Source: Oligoflexales bacterium (lineage in GTDB: Bacteria > Bdellovibrionota_B > Oligoflexia > Oligoflexales > JALZUQ01). Taken from it: a stretch of DNA of 64,000 nt. Shown one piece after another: positions 44,007 to 53,515 of this stretch. The notes beneath the pieces were generated by a model that saw nothing but the letters and a program-made list of their open reading frames with translations, made no database searches and was not told where the DNA came from. The translations under genes were made by a program, and so were the position numbers. Numbering within the stretch: the stretch's first letter is position 1; each line of letters opens with the position of its first letter. The DNA is taken from NCBI GenBank assembly GCA_023301465.1, contig JALZUQ010000008.1, forward strand, positions 108,054 to 172,053. Direction: 5' to 3'.

Positions 44007-44174
44007 ATTTTTCCTCTAGATTTCATGAACCCTAGATTTCTTATCGGCAGGCCTTACTTAAGACATGAAAAAAAAAGAAAAACACATAAATATTAGATAA
44101 TTAGCATATTTATTTTTTTATAGCTCACATAATGACTAAAAAAAATGAATAAAAAAATACAAAATCTATCGTCG

Positions 44175-45644
44175 CTACTTTACTCTTTTATAAAGTAGAA
44201 ACTTTTTAGCTTTCAGGTGGCTTATAACTTTAAAATCATTTGGGATGACACAGTTTGAATCTGGTTTTACAGATGTCAGTAAGTAATCAAAATGAGCATC
44301 TTTTGCTAGCTCTTTAAAATAACTTATCTTTTGAAAACGTTGAGCATAAGATATTGCTGCCCAACTTCTATAAATACTTTGAGGACAAACAAGCCCAACA
44401 GAACGGTTTTCAGGCAGAATATTAGGATCGTTTTTTAAAACATCACTCACATAAGTACGCTGCGTCGCACCGACACCAGACATAAAACCCATAGCCACTA
44501 AAGACAAAATCAAACAAGAACCAAACAACAAGAAACTCTTTCTAGGAGAAGCCCAGTGACTTACCTTGTCATGAAGGTCATTAAAAACACCACGAAACAA
44601 AAACCCAAAGAAAAAAGCATAAAAAGCTAAAGAAGGAAAAATATAGAACAGTGATCTTTTTTGACTCAACGATACTGGCAAAGAACCAGATATAGCAATG
44701 ACAAGAAAAAACAAACTATAACGGTCCAAATAAAATTTTGCTCTTTTTTTCAAAATAAAAACAGCTATCATGAGAAAACCGACCCATAATAAAAATTTCG
44801 TATAAAGATCCACAATAAGGTCTAGATTGTCAAAAGACAGTGGTTTGCGGCCTAAGTTACTTGAAATTTTGTTTTCAAAATATGTTTTCCCGTAATCTAA
44901 GACATCTTCTGATAAATAACGAAACATCAGAAACAACACGCCAAAAAATAATAGTTTTAAAACCACATAAGAAAACAGGTCTTTGATGGTAACGGAACTC
45001 GGAATTTTCAAAAGATAAAAATAAAATGGGATCATAATAGGGAAAAATCCAACAGGGCCCTTACTTAAGACTCCGAGCACCACAGAGACCAAACCTAGAA
45101 ACCACCAAATCAGTTTTTTGGAGTAGTTGAATGAAGCTCCCTTGATAAAACAATAAGAAGCAGCTAATACAAAAACCGCCATCGTAGTTTCGAGCATATT
45201 ATTTCTAAAGATCCAAAAACTTAGTTCATTTGCCAAAAACAAAAAACATGGGACCCACCAAAGTTGCTTTACTTTTAAATCATTCGCCATCTCTTTCCAG
45301 ATTTTACAAATAAGAAAAAGACTAGCGAAAAGATTGAGGACACTAGGAAGACGATCTACCCATATACTTTGGCCAAAAGCTTTGTATAAAGAAGCATGAA
45401 ACCACATTGCAACAGGAGGATGTTCTGTAAACCTAGGAAATAAAGCATCGGAAAAATGAAGCTTAAAAAGACTACCATAACCCTCTGCAAGGTTTCTTGA
45501 TATGGAGGCGTAAGTCACACCATCAAAGAACATCCCATAATGAAACAAAAATGGCAGGCAATGGAACAAACTTAGAGCAACAATTAGTGTTAACCAAAAG
45601 TTACTAGTAAAATATACCACCGATCTCTTAAGTAATGACTTCAT
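44175..45644 (-). CDS. ArnT/PMT-like membrane glycosyltransferase
   Basis: About eleven hydrophobic helices and the first-loop motif MFFDGVTYASISRNLAEG (catalytic Asp position) with FTEHPPVAMWFHASLYKAFG match the GT83/GT39 family that moves sugars from polyprenyl phosphates onto lipids or proteins. NMLETTMAVFVLAASYCF and VLSKGPVGFFP are further family blocks. The 489 residues fit. The acceptor is unknown. Confidence 0.85.
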   Translation of the reverse strand: MKSLLKRSVVYFTSNFWLTLIVALSLFHCLPFLFHYGMFFDGVTYASISRNLAEGYGSLFKLHFSDALFPRFTEHPPVAMWFHASLYKAFGQSIWVDRLPSVLNLFASLFLICKIWKEMANDLKVKQLWWVPCFLFLANELSFWIFRNNMLETTMAVFVLAASYCFIKGASFNYSKKLIWWFLGLVSVVLGVLSKGPVGFFPIMIPFYFYLLKIPSSVTIKDLFSYVVLKLLFFGVLFLMFRYLSEDVLDYGKTYFENKISSNLGRKPLSFDNLDLIVDLYTKFLLWVGFLMIAVFILKKRAKFYLDRYSLFFLVIAISGSLPVSLSQKRSLFYIFPSLAFYAFFFGFLFRGVFNDLHDKVSHWASPRKSFLLFGSCLILSLVAMGFMSGVGATQRTYVSDVLKNDPNILPENRSVGLVCPQSIYRSWAAISYAQRFQKISYFKELAKDAHFDYLLTSVKPDSNCVIPNDFKVISHLKAKKFLLYKRVK

Positions 45645-45770
45645 GTTTTAAGCCTAAAAAAATACAGAAGATAATCATGTTATCTTCTGTATAACTAGCA
45701 GTCAACAATTAATGAAAAAGGCCAGAGTAGATTTTCTATTTATAAAACTCTTATAAAACCAATAAAAAAC

Positions 45771-46178
45771 TTATGGGCATGTTTTAAAATCAGAGCTTCT
45801 GACTTTTGAAGACCACTCATTAGAAAAATCTATAAAAGCTTCTTGAGATGTTTGGTTTATATTAGATTTTTTTCTATCACACTTTACTTCAATCAAAATC
45901 GTACTGGTCAGTTTTTTCTTATAAAATTTACGAAGATTAATATAAGAGTCTTTCGTTTGACTACACTTTTCCATAATATTGTATTGATCTGCCGTAAAAA
46001 TCTTTGTTGGCATTGGCCCCTGATAAAACATCTTACCATTAGTTTTGTATCCAACTCCCACAAAACACCTCTTTCCATTAGAATCAGTTCTTAAAAAACC
46101 TTGGCTAAAAACTGGATTCACAGCAGCAATGGATATTGAAGACACCAAAACCAAGAGTATGAAAGTAATATATTTCAT
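45771..46178 (-). CDS. Small secreted protein, paralogue of the next gene upstream
   Basis: The signal peptide is MKYITFILLVLVSSISIAA. The start at 46178 is chosen because GGAAAAATAGAA precedes it; the frame reaches back to 46226 without a ribosome site. It shares with its neighbour the blocks CFVGxxxxTxxxxY, P-x(2)-K-[IM]-F-[ST]-x-[AD]-Q, IMxKC and a final SxxFxxC. Four cysteines fall at matching places. The family is unknown. Confidence 0.7.
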   Translation of the reverse strand: MKYITFILLVLVSSISIAAVNPVFSQGFLRTDSNGKRCFVGVGYKTNGKMFYQGPMPTKIFTADQYNIMEKCSQTKDSYINLRKFYKKKLTSTILIEVKCDRKKSNINQTSQEAFIDFSNEWSSKVRSSDFKTCP

Positions 46179-46227
46179 TTCTATTTTTCCTTTATACAAA
46201 ATATAAATCTTATTTAATGCGAACATT

Positions 46228-46632
46228 TTATAAACACTTTGTAAAATTTGAACTATTTTTCACTTCACGCCAAACTTCAAGCAGTTGATTTTGACCTTCT
46301 TTAGTATCGAACACCTTGCAATGAACTATAAAAAAAGCTCTACCCAACTCTTGTTTCGAAGAATCTTCAGAAAGCCGAGTGATTGAGATATACGCATTCT
46401 TTGACACTTTGTCTTTTTGACATTTAGACATAATATCCACTTGAGCTCGAGAAAACATTTTCATCGGGAAAGTGGCGTAATATTTTAAAGTATCGGCATC
46501 AATACCAACAAAACAAATTTTATTGTTTTTTCCTTTTGCATAATACCCAACAATTTCTTTTTCTTGCTCAGCTGCGAAAGATAAACTGGCAGCTAAAGAA
46601 GACACCAACAACAAAACTCTCAATAAACTCAT
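46228..46632 (-). CDS. Small secreted protein, paralogue of the next gene downstream
   Basis: It starts with signal peptide MSLLRVLLLVSSLAASLSFAA. The mature protein carries ICFVGIDADTLKYY, FPMKMFSRAQVDIMSKC and SSNFTKC, aligning with the gene at 45771-46178. Tandem copies beside a secreted astacin-like peptidase suggest a shared extracellular role, which is inference. ATG follows AAAGGTTTTTAT. Confidence 0.7.
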   Translation of the reverse strand: MSLLRVLLLVSSLAASLSFAAEQEKEIVGYYAKGKNNKICFVGIDADTLKYYATFPMKMFSRAQVDIMSKCQKDKVSKNAYISITRLSEDSSKQELGRAFFIVHCKVFDTKEGQNQLLEVWREVKNSSNFTKCL

Positions 46633-46682
46633 ATAAAAACCTTTACTTGATTGAAACTAATCAAACTGACACTTCAGCAGAA

Positions 46683-47858
46683 CTAATAAAACTTACCTTG
46701 GCCAATTTCCAAAAGCAGAACATCATTTACTTTGGGAGCTCTCTTTTTATCATCATATACAGTAAACACGTGAAGATTTGCATCACCTTGGGTTAAAACC
46801 ATTTTATACTGCGTTTTATATCTTTTTTTCGGAAAATATTGTTCATACGTTTTCTTTGTTTTTTTGCCGTTAGGAATTAAAACAATTCTTAACCCGTTAT
46901 TCTTAGTAACGGTACGGCTTTCCTCAACCCAGCTATGATCTTCAATACTGCCTATATCACCTTTATTTTTGTCGTACATCATCCAAATCCTTTTTCCGTG
47001 GATATTAGTAGCTATTCCACGGAAATTAAAACTTGGGTTACAATGGTGCCTCCATGATTCCGCTTCATCAGATTTAAAATTAAATTCATCAAATCTAATT
47101 TCATTACCGTAGTTATTACAAGCAAAATAAAAATCTTCTTTTTTATAAACACGGTTTGTGAACTCAACATCTATTTTTGACAGTTCCGTAATTTCAGGAA
47201 TTTCAAAATTATTGAGGGTCCAGTCTTTTGGTACCGGGTAAGTCATGATTGATTTTATATCTACTTTACTGACGATCATGTCACGTAAACTTAGTGGACT
47301 AAAAATATTTTGATCTACTTTTGTTTTGCTCCAGCCTTTTTTAGCCATATCTGCATAGACTTTATTTTTATTCCACTTGATATTTAAATCTGGTCTCAGA
47401 TGCTCATGCTTGAACCCAAGAGCATGACCAAACTCATGTAGAATGTTTCTTTTGTCAAACCAAGCAAAGTTCATCGTATGCTGGCCTTTGAATTTGTTTG
47501 CCAAGTTTCCTAACCTAGAATAACTTCCTACGGTCTTATCAAAAGTAATTCTAATGTCGCTTCTATGGTAAGTATGAAACAATAAACTGACATTTGTTTT
47601 CTTTGCCCAGTCGAGTGCATGCTTTCTCACAAACTCACGTTCTGCAGCAGTACCGTCTAAAAACTGAACTCTTAGTAGAGGCCTTTTCCACTTTACGGAT
47701 TCCCAAGTTGTTAAACCGAAATTCGTTCCTCCACCAACAGGCTTTTTAACTTCTTTGACACCAGCTTGAATAGAAGTGTCCGTAAGACATTGGCTGTTGG
47801 CAAAGCTTGAAAAAGTTATGGTTATCGTTAATAGAAAAAATATTTTGAAATTTATCAT
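46683..47858 (-). CDS. Secreted astacin-like zinc metallopeptidase
   Basis: The signal peptide MINFKIFFLLTITITFSSFA is followed by a catalytic domain with HEFGHALGFKHEHLRPD at 141-157. This is the astacin HExxHxxGFxHE consensus, with zinc ligands His141, His145 and His151. The Met-turn is KSIMTYP near 205. The C-terminal 170 residues form an additional region (YFACNNYGNEIRFDEF onward) of unknown fold. It may degrade host or environmental protein. The ATG follows AGGAGGCTTCCCC. Confidence 0.9.
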   Translation of the reverse strand: MINFKIFFLLTITITFSSFANSQCLTDTSIQAGVKEVKKPVGGGTNFGLTTWESVKWKRPLLRVQFLDGTAAEREFVRKHALDWAKKTNVSLLFHTYHRSDIRITFDKTVGSYSRLGNLANKFKGQHTMNFAWFDKRNILHEFGHALGFKHEHLRPDLNIKWNKNKVYADMAKKGWSKTKVDQNIFSPLSLRDMIVSKVDIKSIMTYPVPKDWTLNNFEIPEITELSKIDVEFTNRVYKKEDFYFACNNYGNEIRFDEFNFKSDEAESWRHHCNPSFNFRGIATNIHGKRIWMMYDKNKGDIGSIEDHSWVEESRTVTKNNGLRIVLIPNGKKTKKTYEQYFPKKRYKTQYKMVLTQGDANLHVFTVYDDKKRAPKVNDVLLLEIGQGKFY

Positions 47859-47926
47859 GGTTAGGGGAAGCCTCCTGAAACGAATGAATCATTAGACTGG
47901 CTTAATATCGTAAAAACAACCAAATA

Positions 47927-47965
47927 GCCACTATTTCAGGCAGTTTTATAGGCCATTATTTCGGG
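47927..47965. repeat. Two direct repeats upstream of the astacin-like gene
   Basis: GCCACTATTTCAGG at 47927-47940 and GCCATTATTTCGGG at 47952-47965 differ at three positions and lie 25 bases apart, within the 186-base gap before the peptidase gene. They could be paired binding sites for a regulator, which is a weak prediction. Confidence 0.35.
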
Positions 47966-48044
47966 TATTTGAAAGCTCGGAGTTATAAACGACTGATTTT
48001 AAATAGATTTATAGAGCGTTAAAAAACCAGACAAAGTGAATAAA

Positions 48045-48443
48045 TCAGCTCTTCTTGAATTTCAAAGATACTGAATTTACACAAAATCTCTTACCAGTTG
48101 GTTGAGGACCGTCTTCAAATACATGCCCTAGGTGTGAATCACACTGAGAACATAAAACCTCAGTACGCATTCTCAAAAAGATTGAACGATCTTTTTTGTA
48201 AGACAGACTCTCTTCTGATGCCGGCTTGAAAAAACTGGGCCATCCCGTACCTGAATCAAATTTTGAATCAGATACAAAAAGCTCATGGTCGCAACAAATA
48301 CAAACATAAACACCTTGCTGATCATGTTTGTCATACTTTCCTGAAAAAGCAGGCTCAGTAGCTTTACGTCTTGTTACTTGGTACTCCAGTTTTTCTAGTC
48401 TTTCTTTCCAGTAGGACTCTGGCTTATCTTTAAAATCACTCAC
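48045..48443 (-). CDS. msrB: Peptide-methionine (R)-S-oxide reductase
   Basis: It repairs oxidised methionine. Motifs are GTGWPSFFKPA, the catalytic Cys in RFCVNSVSLKF, and two zinc-binding pairs, CICC and CSQC. Length of 132 residues and no signal peptide suggest the cytosolic form. It ends the etfBA gene run, starting three bases after the etfA stop. Confidence 0.97.
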   Translation of the reverse strand: MSDFKDKPESYWKERLEKLEYQVTRRKATEPAFSGKYDKHDQQGVYVCICCDHELFVSDSKFDSGTGWPSFFKPASEESLSYKKDRSIFLRMRTEVLCSQCDSHLGHVFEDGPQPTGKRFCVNSVSLKFKKS

Positions 48444-48446
48444 AAC

Positions 48447-49403
48447 TTACAAAACCTCTTTTAACTTTTTTGTAAGAGCTGGCACGACCTCAAAAAGATC
48501 TGCAACAACACCAAAGTCTGCAATATTAAAAATCGCAGCATCAGGGTTTTTGTTGATGGCAACAATCGTTTTTGACGTTCTCATTCCGGCCATGTGTTGA
48601 ATGGCACCAGAAATACCACAAGCAATATAAAGCTGAGGACTAACAGTCTTTCCTGTTTGACCTACTTGCATTGCATGACCAGCATAGCCTTCATTAACAG
48701 CTGCACGCGAAGCCCCAACCGTTGCCCCTAAAACATCTGCACATTCTTCAATGATTTTGAAATTATCCTTAGACCCCAAAGAAACACCACCAGAGATAAT
48801 GATATCTGCTTCAGTTAAATCTGCTTTGCCTTGCTCTACCGTTGTGTGAGCAACCACAGTTAATTTATCGTCTGTAGCTGGTACATCAATACTAGACGTA
48901 TCAGCACTTCCTTCTGACTTTTCAGCAGTAAATGCTTTTGGACGAATTCCCACAACAACAGGCCCAGCAGAAGTATCTACCTCAACCTTAGCAATGGTTT
49001 TGCCAGCATAGAGTGGCTTTTGACATATTAAATTTGAGCCGTCTAATTTTAAGTCGGTAACATCTGTGACAGCAACCCACTGGTTCATTCCAGAAGTATA
49101 AGCGAGTAAATCTTTTGTGAGAGGAGTCGAAAGCCCCACGACTGCTTTTGCAGAAGACTCAGATACCGCTTGTGTTACAACTTTTGCATACATCGAGGGA
49201 TGGTAATGCTTTAATGAATCACCTTCTGCGACATAAGTTTTTTTGATGCCGTAGTTTGCTAGTTCTGCTGCAATACCAGATACTCCGCTTCCAATCAGGA
49301 CCGCTTCGAGATCATTTGATAGTTTTTTAGCTGCAGTAACCGCTTCTAAAGAAGCTTCTCTGAGTTTTCCGTCTCTTTGTTCAATTAATACAAGTGTTTT
49401 CAT
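48447..49403 (-). CDS. etfA: Electron transfer flavoprotein alpha subunit
   Basis: It binds FAD and receives electrons from acyl-CoA dehydrogenases. The C-terminal FAD domain has ADIIISGGVSLGSKDNF, GATVGASRAAVNEGYAGHAMQVGQTGK and LYIACGISGAIQHMAGM. Length of 318 residues is normal. It overlaps etfB by 4 bases. Its likely partner dehydrogenase is encoded at 5731-6879. Confidence 0.96.
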   Translation of the reverse strand: MKTLVLIEQRDGKLREASLEAVTAAKKLSNDLEAVLIGSGVSGIAAELANYGIKKTYVAEGDSLKHYHPSMYAKVVTQAVSESSAKAVVGLSTPLTKDLLAYTSGMNQWVAVTDVTDLKLDGSNLICQKPLYAGKTIAKVEVDTSAGPVVVGIRPKAFTAEKSEGSADTSSIDVPATDDKLTVVAHTTVEQGKADLTEADIIISGGVSLGSKDNFKIIEECADVLGATVGASRAAVNEGYAGHAMQVGQTGKTVSPQLYIACGISGAIQHMAGMRTSKTIVAINKNPDAAIFNIADFGVVADLFEVVPALTKKLKEVL

Positions 49404-50182
49404 GATCCAATCACCTTTACTTCATTTTTAAGGTAGTTCACTAATTGATCTACCATTTCATCAACTGTACCCTCTGTGAGTTTTTTTCCTGCAGGTTTTT
49501 CTGGAGGAGCAACAAAGTTTGTGTATTTTACTTGAACTTTAGATTCTACACCTAGATCCGCTAAGTTTAATTCTTCAAAAGGTTTTTTCTTTGCCTGAAG
49601 AAGTTTTGGGATTGGGGTTTTACGAGGTTTATTTAAAGATTTATGAGCACCGATGACTGCAGGTAGTGATACCATATACTCTTCTTGCCTGCCGCCTTCT
49701 GCTTCTCTTTTTACATGGAGCTTTCCGTCTTTCATGTTTGCTTCAGTTGCAACATTCACATGAGACCACCCAAGCCCACCTGCTAACATTACTGGAACTT
49801 GCATATTATCGTCATCAATAGCTTGCTTTCCGGTAAAGACCAAATCAACGCCTTCTTTTTCGATAACTTTTCTTAGAACGTTTGAAATAAATAGTGAGTC
49901 AGCAGCATGACTATCATCTTCTGCTTTAATCACGATAGCTCGGTCAGCACCCATCGCTAGCATCTTAATGATAGAGTCTTTGTTTTTGATGTTTGTAAAT
50001 GAAATAGCGATCACTTCGTCAGCATGACCAGCTTCTTTTATTTGAAGTGCTTGCTCAACCGCATACACATCGTAAGGGTTTACTACGTATTTCAGTGAAC
50101 CTAAATTTAAACTACCACCAGCAGACTCAATACGAGCATCTGTGTCAGGGGTTGGCTTAATTAAAACCGCAATCTTTGCCAT
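49400..50182 (-). CDS. etfB: Electron transfer flavoprotein beta subunit
   Basis: It pairs with EtfA and binds AMP. The motif VVNPYDVYAVEQALQIKE and the KQAIDDDNMQVPVMLAGGLGW block are family signatures. The ATG at 50182 (MAKIAV) follows AAGGAG; an upstream ATG at 50206 is less likely. The palindrome at 50200-50216 lies just upstream of this start. Confidence 0.96.
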   Translation of the reverse strand: MAKIAVLIKPTPDTDARIESAGGSLNLGSLKYVVNPYDVYAVEQALQIKEAGHADEVIAISFTNIKNKDSIIKMLAMGADRAIVIKAEDDSHAADSLFISNVLRKVIEKEGVDLVFTGKQAIDDDNMQVPVMLAGGLGWSHVNVATEANMKDGKLHVKREAEGGRQEEYMVSLPAVIGAHKSLNKPRKTPIPKLLQAKKKPFEELNLADLGVESKVQVKYTNFVAPPEKPAGKKLTEGTVDEMVDQLVNYLKNEVKVIGS

Positions 50183-50199
50183 GTTTTTCTCCTTGGGTA

Positions 50200-50216
50200 T
50201 GACCATTTACTGGTCA
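50200..50216. promoter_or_regulatory. Perfect inverted repeat upstream of etfB
   Basis: TGACCA and TGGTCA flank TTTAC, a perfect six-base inverted repeat, 18 bases before the etfB ATG. Fatty-acid regulators of the TetR and GntR types bind similar palindromes, so it may be an operator for etfBA; it could also be a small hairpin in the leader. Confidence 0.4.
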
Positions 50217-50230
50217 GCATTCGCCCAAGA

Positions 50231-51556
50231 TTACATGGATACACTCGGTAAAGGCAAGGCTATTTGTTTGCCAATTCTAAGCCTTGATAGTTTTAATCGG
50301 GGGTTTAGGCGTTTGATGGACGATCTCTTAACTTTAAACCGCCTAGAGATGCCATAAATGGTGTCACCTTCTTTGATGGAATAAAAAGAGACAGGACTAT
50401 ACGTCACTTTATCTAGTTTTGAGACAACCTTTTGAGCTTTTGCAGCTAGCTTTCTTGGCAGTTGAATCTGTGCAGGGTCTTTTCTTTTTGGTGTGACTGC
50501 AATCACTCCACGTTGAAATTCTGGGTTCCACTTTTTAATGACTTGTGGGCTTACTTGTAATTTTTTTGCTAATTGATCTAAAGAAACAGAGTGCTTTAAA
50601 TCTACAAGATCTACGGACTCTTGCTCTTTAAAGTTTGCATAAAAACCATATGATGGCATGTCTTCAAATATCCCAGAAACTGCGAGGAATTTTGGAATAT
50701 AGTTTTTTGTTTCAGCCCTAATGTATCTCGAAGGCAACATTTGCCAATAGTCCTCCGTTGAAAGCTTTCGCTTCGCTTTACGAATTGTACCGGGTCCTGC
50801 GTTATATGCTGCAAGAGCTAGGTACCAATTATCATTGCTTTTATAAAGATCCAATAAATACTGAAGTGCAGCTCTTGTTGATTTTTCTGCATTTTTTCTT
50901 TCGTCTACCCAAAAATCAACCTTCAACCCGTAATGTTGAGCAGTGGGCTTCATAAACTGCCAAGGTCCGACCGCACTAGCACTAGAAATTGCATTATAAT
51001 TGAATCCAGACTCAATCAAAGCAACCAAAAGAAAACTCTTTGGCATTCCAAGCTCTTTAAAAACTTTGAATAAACCATTGCTGAAGTTTCCTGAACGGTA
51101 GAGATACTTTAGCATCGAGTATCTCCCCTGGTTTTGATAGTAATCTACCCACTTTTCGATTGAATGATGAACTGTCTTAGGAACTCCTGAGCCAGAGTCT
51201 AAAAACTTTTCTTTATCGAGCACCCTTATAAACCTAGAGATTTTATTTTTAATTTCTTGAGATGAAGTTTTTGAACGCTCAGATTGTTTGTGAAAATGTT
51301 TTTTCAAATATTTTGCCACAATAGAATCGGAACAATGGCGTTTGACTAATTTATCAGAATTTATTTCATCGTATAAGCTTTGCTCTTCGTAATCTAAACT
51401 TTCGTCATCCAACCAAACATTTTTAATATTTTCACTTTGATGAAACTGAAAAGACTCAAGATCAAGTGGCTTTACGGTTTCTTTTGTTGCTGCAGGGAAA
51501 CAAGAAGCCAAACCAGTAATGGTTATAACAAAAAAAACGGGTTTCCAATTGATCAC
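50231..51556 (-). CDS. mltD: MltD-like membrane-bound lytic transglycosylase with LysM
   Basis: It cuts peptidoglycan glycan strands. A lipoprotein signal ends in LASC (Cys19). The SLT domain begins with LVALIESGFNYNAIS (catalytic Glu) and has ASAVGPWQFMKPTA and LALAAYNAGPGTI. A single LysM repeat is at the C terminus (FYSIKEGDTIYGISRRF to LPLPS). The 441 residues match MltD, which usually has one or two LysM repeats. Confidence 0.93.
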   Translation of the reverse strand: MINWKPVFFVITITGLASCFPAATKETVKPLDLESFQFHQSENIKNVWLDDESLDYEEQSLYDEINSDKLVKRHCSDSIVAKYLKKHFHKQSERSKTSSQEIKNKISRFIRVLDKEKFLDSGSGVPKTVHHSIEKWVDYYQNQGRYSMLKYLYRSGNFSNGLFKVFKELGMPKSFLLVALIESGFNYNAISSASAVGPWQFMKPTAQHYGLKVDFWVDERKNAEKSTRAALQYLLDLYKSNDNWYLALAAYNAGPGTIRKAKRKLSTEDYWQMLPSRYIRAETKNYIPKFLAVSGIFEDMPSYGFYANFKEQESVDLVDLKHSVSLDQLAKKLQVSPQVIKKWNPEFQRGVIAVTPKRKDPAQIQLPRKLAAKAQKVVSKLDKVTYSPVSFYSIKEGDTIYGISRRFKVKRSSIKRLNPRLKLSRLRIGKQIALPLPSVSM

Positions 51557-51643
51557 TACAGCTCCTTCAAAGGTGAGCCTAGATAACCAGATTAAAGCTT
51601 TGAATAAAAGGACATTTATTGGACAGTTATTTAGAGTGTGAAA

Positions 51644-52582
51644 TTAGTGAGCTACCGGTAACCCAGAGAGCACGTAATGAAAAGACGCTGTCACCACTAG
51701 TTTCTTTTTATTGTAAGACTTTGGCAGTGGTGCAAATGGCTGAGCTGTTTTAATTGCACTCACAATATTTTTATCTAAAACCTTATGACCTGAAGACTGC
51801 ACCACACGAATTTTCTTTGTAGATCCATCTTTATTCACATGAAATTCTAATTCGACAATACCTTGCAGATGTCTTCTGACAGCATCAGAAGGATACCCCC
51901 AAACTAGCTCAATAGATTTTCTCATAGAACTAAAGTAACCAATAAACCTAAATTCAGAAGTGTTCATATCAATTTTATCAGCGACTGCTAAATCATCGGT
52001 TATAAAATCTTGATACCCTTTTCTGATTTGCCCACCAAGTTCATTTGCTTTTGGAAGAAGGCTTTCATAAACATTTCTTTTTTTGGCGAATGAGCTTTTC
52101 TTGATTGCGACTTTGCCTTCTTTAGCAAATTTCGTAACCCTTCTTTTAAATGGGTTCGATATACTTTTTTGTGCTGGAGGTTTTGGAATGCCATTTCCTT
52201 TGCCTATTATTTTTGATTTTTTAAATGGGCTTGCTTGAGCAGCATCTAGGCCTTTTGGCTTTTTGCGTTTTCGAACTACTTTCGTTTCTTTTTTTGTTTT
52301 GTGATCTTGAGCACCAAGTCTTGAGGGGTTGTCAGGTGGCTCAGTTTTTTGAAGTGGAGTTTCTAAAATTTTCTTTGCTTCTTTTGGATCTTTTTTGATT
52401 TTCTTTGGAGTTTTCTGAGTAATACGAACTCTAACTGGTTTTTTACTTTGAGAGCGAATCTTCGCCTGTCTGAGCTTCACGCGTTTTTCTGAGAAGTACC
52501 CAAGTTTTACCAAAGTCAACCCGTGGATTAGCAATGAAATTGCCAATGCCCAAAAAATCACCGATTTTAGCCCACGCTGCAA
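51644..52582 (-). CDS. TonB-family energy-transducing protein
   Basis: One membrane anchor (SVIFWALAISLLIHGLTLV) leads into a long Lys/Pro-rich periplasmic stretch of about 150 residues. The TonB C-terminal domain follows: HLQGIVELEFHVNKDGSTKKIRVVQSSGH and KTAQPFAPLPK. It diverges from the BamD-like gene across a 169-base gap. It may serve TonB-type receptors or TolA-like envelope functions; no ExbB/ExbD pair is adjacent. Confidence 0.85.
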   Translation of the reverse strand: MQRGLKSVIFWALAISLLIHGLTLVKLGYFSEKRVKLRQAKIRSQSKKPVRVRITQKTPKKIKKDPKEAKKILETPLQKTEPPDNPSRLGAQDHKTKKETKVVRKRKKPKGLDAAQASPFKKSKIIGKGNGIPKPPAQKSISNPFKRRVTKFAKEGKVAIKKSSFAKKRNVYESLLPKANELGGQIRKGYQDFITDDLAVADKIDMNTSEFRFIGYFSSMRKSIELVWGYPSDAVRRHLQGIVELEFHVNKDGSTKKIRVVQSSGHKVLDKNIVSAIKTAQPFAPLPKSYNKKKLVVTASFHYVLSGLPVAH

Positions 52583-52751
52583 AAGGACTCCCTAACTCTT
52601 CTTTAAATCACATAGAACTGCTAGATATTAAAACACTTCTCACGCTATAAGCATTGCCCAAGAACGATGAGAGCTCTATGATATGTATCATTTGTATCGG
52701 TTGTTTGCTAACATCCATAAACTAAGAAACCCGTAGGGGAGATCAACTTAA

Positions 52752-53501
52752 ATGCCTGCAATAATTAGTTATATTATATTTTTTACGTTAATTCTCACAT
52801 CTTGTATGTCATCTATTCAAGATAAGAATGACCCTGTGGAATCATTTTCCTATGCTAGCTCGCCATACGAGAGCAAAAACTACGAAGTTGCAATTAATCG
52901 ACTCTCACAGTTTCGTGCAAGATTTCCATACGCAAAAGATATCGCAAAAGTAGAACTCATGATTGCTGACGCACATTTTGGGCTTGAGCAATACGATGAA
53001 GCAGCATTTGAATATGCACAGTTTTCAAAATTAAGACCAAACCACCCAAAAGTTGCTTACTCTATGTATCAATTAGGACAATGTTACTGGAAAGATGCAC
53101 CCGAAGAAGTAGACCGCGAACAAGCATTCACTTACAAGGCTATGCAACAATGGCAGAGACTTATCCGCAAGTTCCCAAATACTGAATACTCTAAAAAATC
53201 TGCTGAACAGATCAAACTAGGAAAACGCAGGATTGCCGACCATATGGAGTTTATTGGCAACTTCTACTGCAAAATGGAGATCTATCACGCTTGTGCAAAT
53301 AGATTCATAAACCTCGTTAAACGCTTTCCAGACTACCCAGACCTTGCCAAAGTGGCTAATCAAAACGCAGTTATAGCACTAGAAAAAATGCTAACAGAAA
53401 AAAAAGCTAAAAACTTAAAACAAGATGCAAATTTATTCTTCAAAAACATGTCTGACGATCAAATTCGTGCTATGATTAAAAGCATAAAATCCAAGCTATA
53501 A
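52752..53501 (+). CDS. bamD: BamD-like outer-membrane assembly lipoprotein
   Basis: A lipobox (LTSC) ends the signal MPAIISYIIFFTLILTSC. Tetratricopeptide repeats follow, including VAINRLSQFRARFPYAKDIAKVELMIADAHF and the pattern PYAxxAxxxxxxxxFGxxxYxxA, typical of BamD. KLRPNHPKVAYSMYQLGQCYW continues the array. The length of 249 residues fits. ATG at 52752 lies after GGGGAGATCAACTTAA. The GT51 gene follows 14 bases later. Confidence 0.85.
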   Translation: MPAIISYIIFFTLILTSCMSSIQDKNDPVESFSYASSPYESKNYEVAINRLSQFRARFPYAKDIAKVELMIADAHFGLEQYDEAAFEYAQFSKLRPNHPKVAYSMYQLGQCYWKDAPEEVDREQAFTYKAMQQWQRLIRKFPNTEYSKKSAEQIKLGKRRIADHMEFIGNFYCKMEIYHACANRFINLVKRFPDYPDLAKVANQNAVIALEKMLTEKKAKNLKQDANLFFKNMSDDQIRAMIKSIKSKL

Positions 53502-53515
53502 AAGGTTTTGATGCG

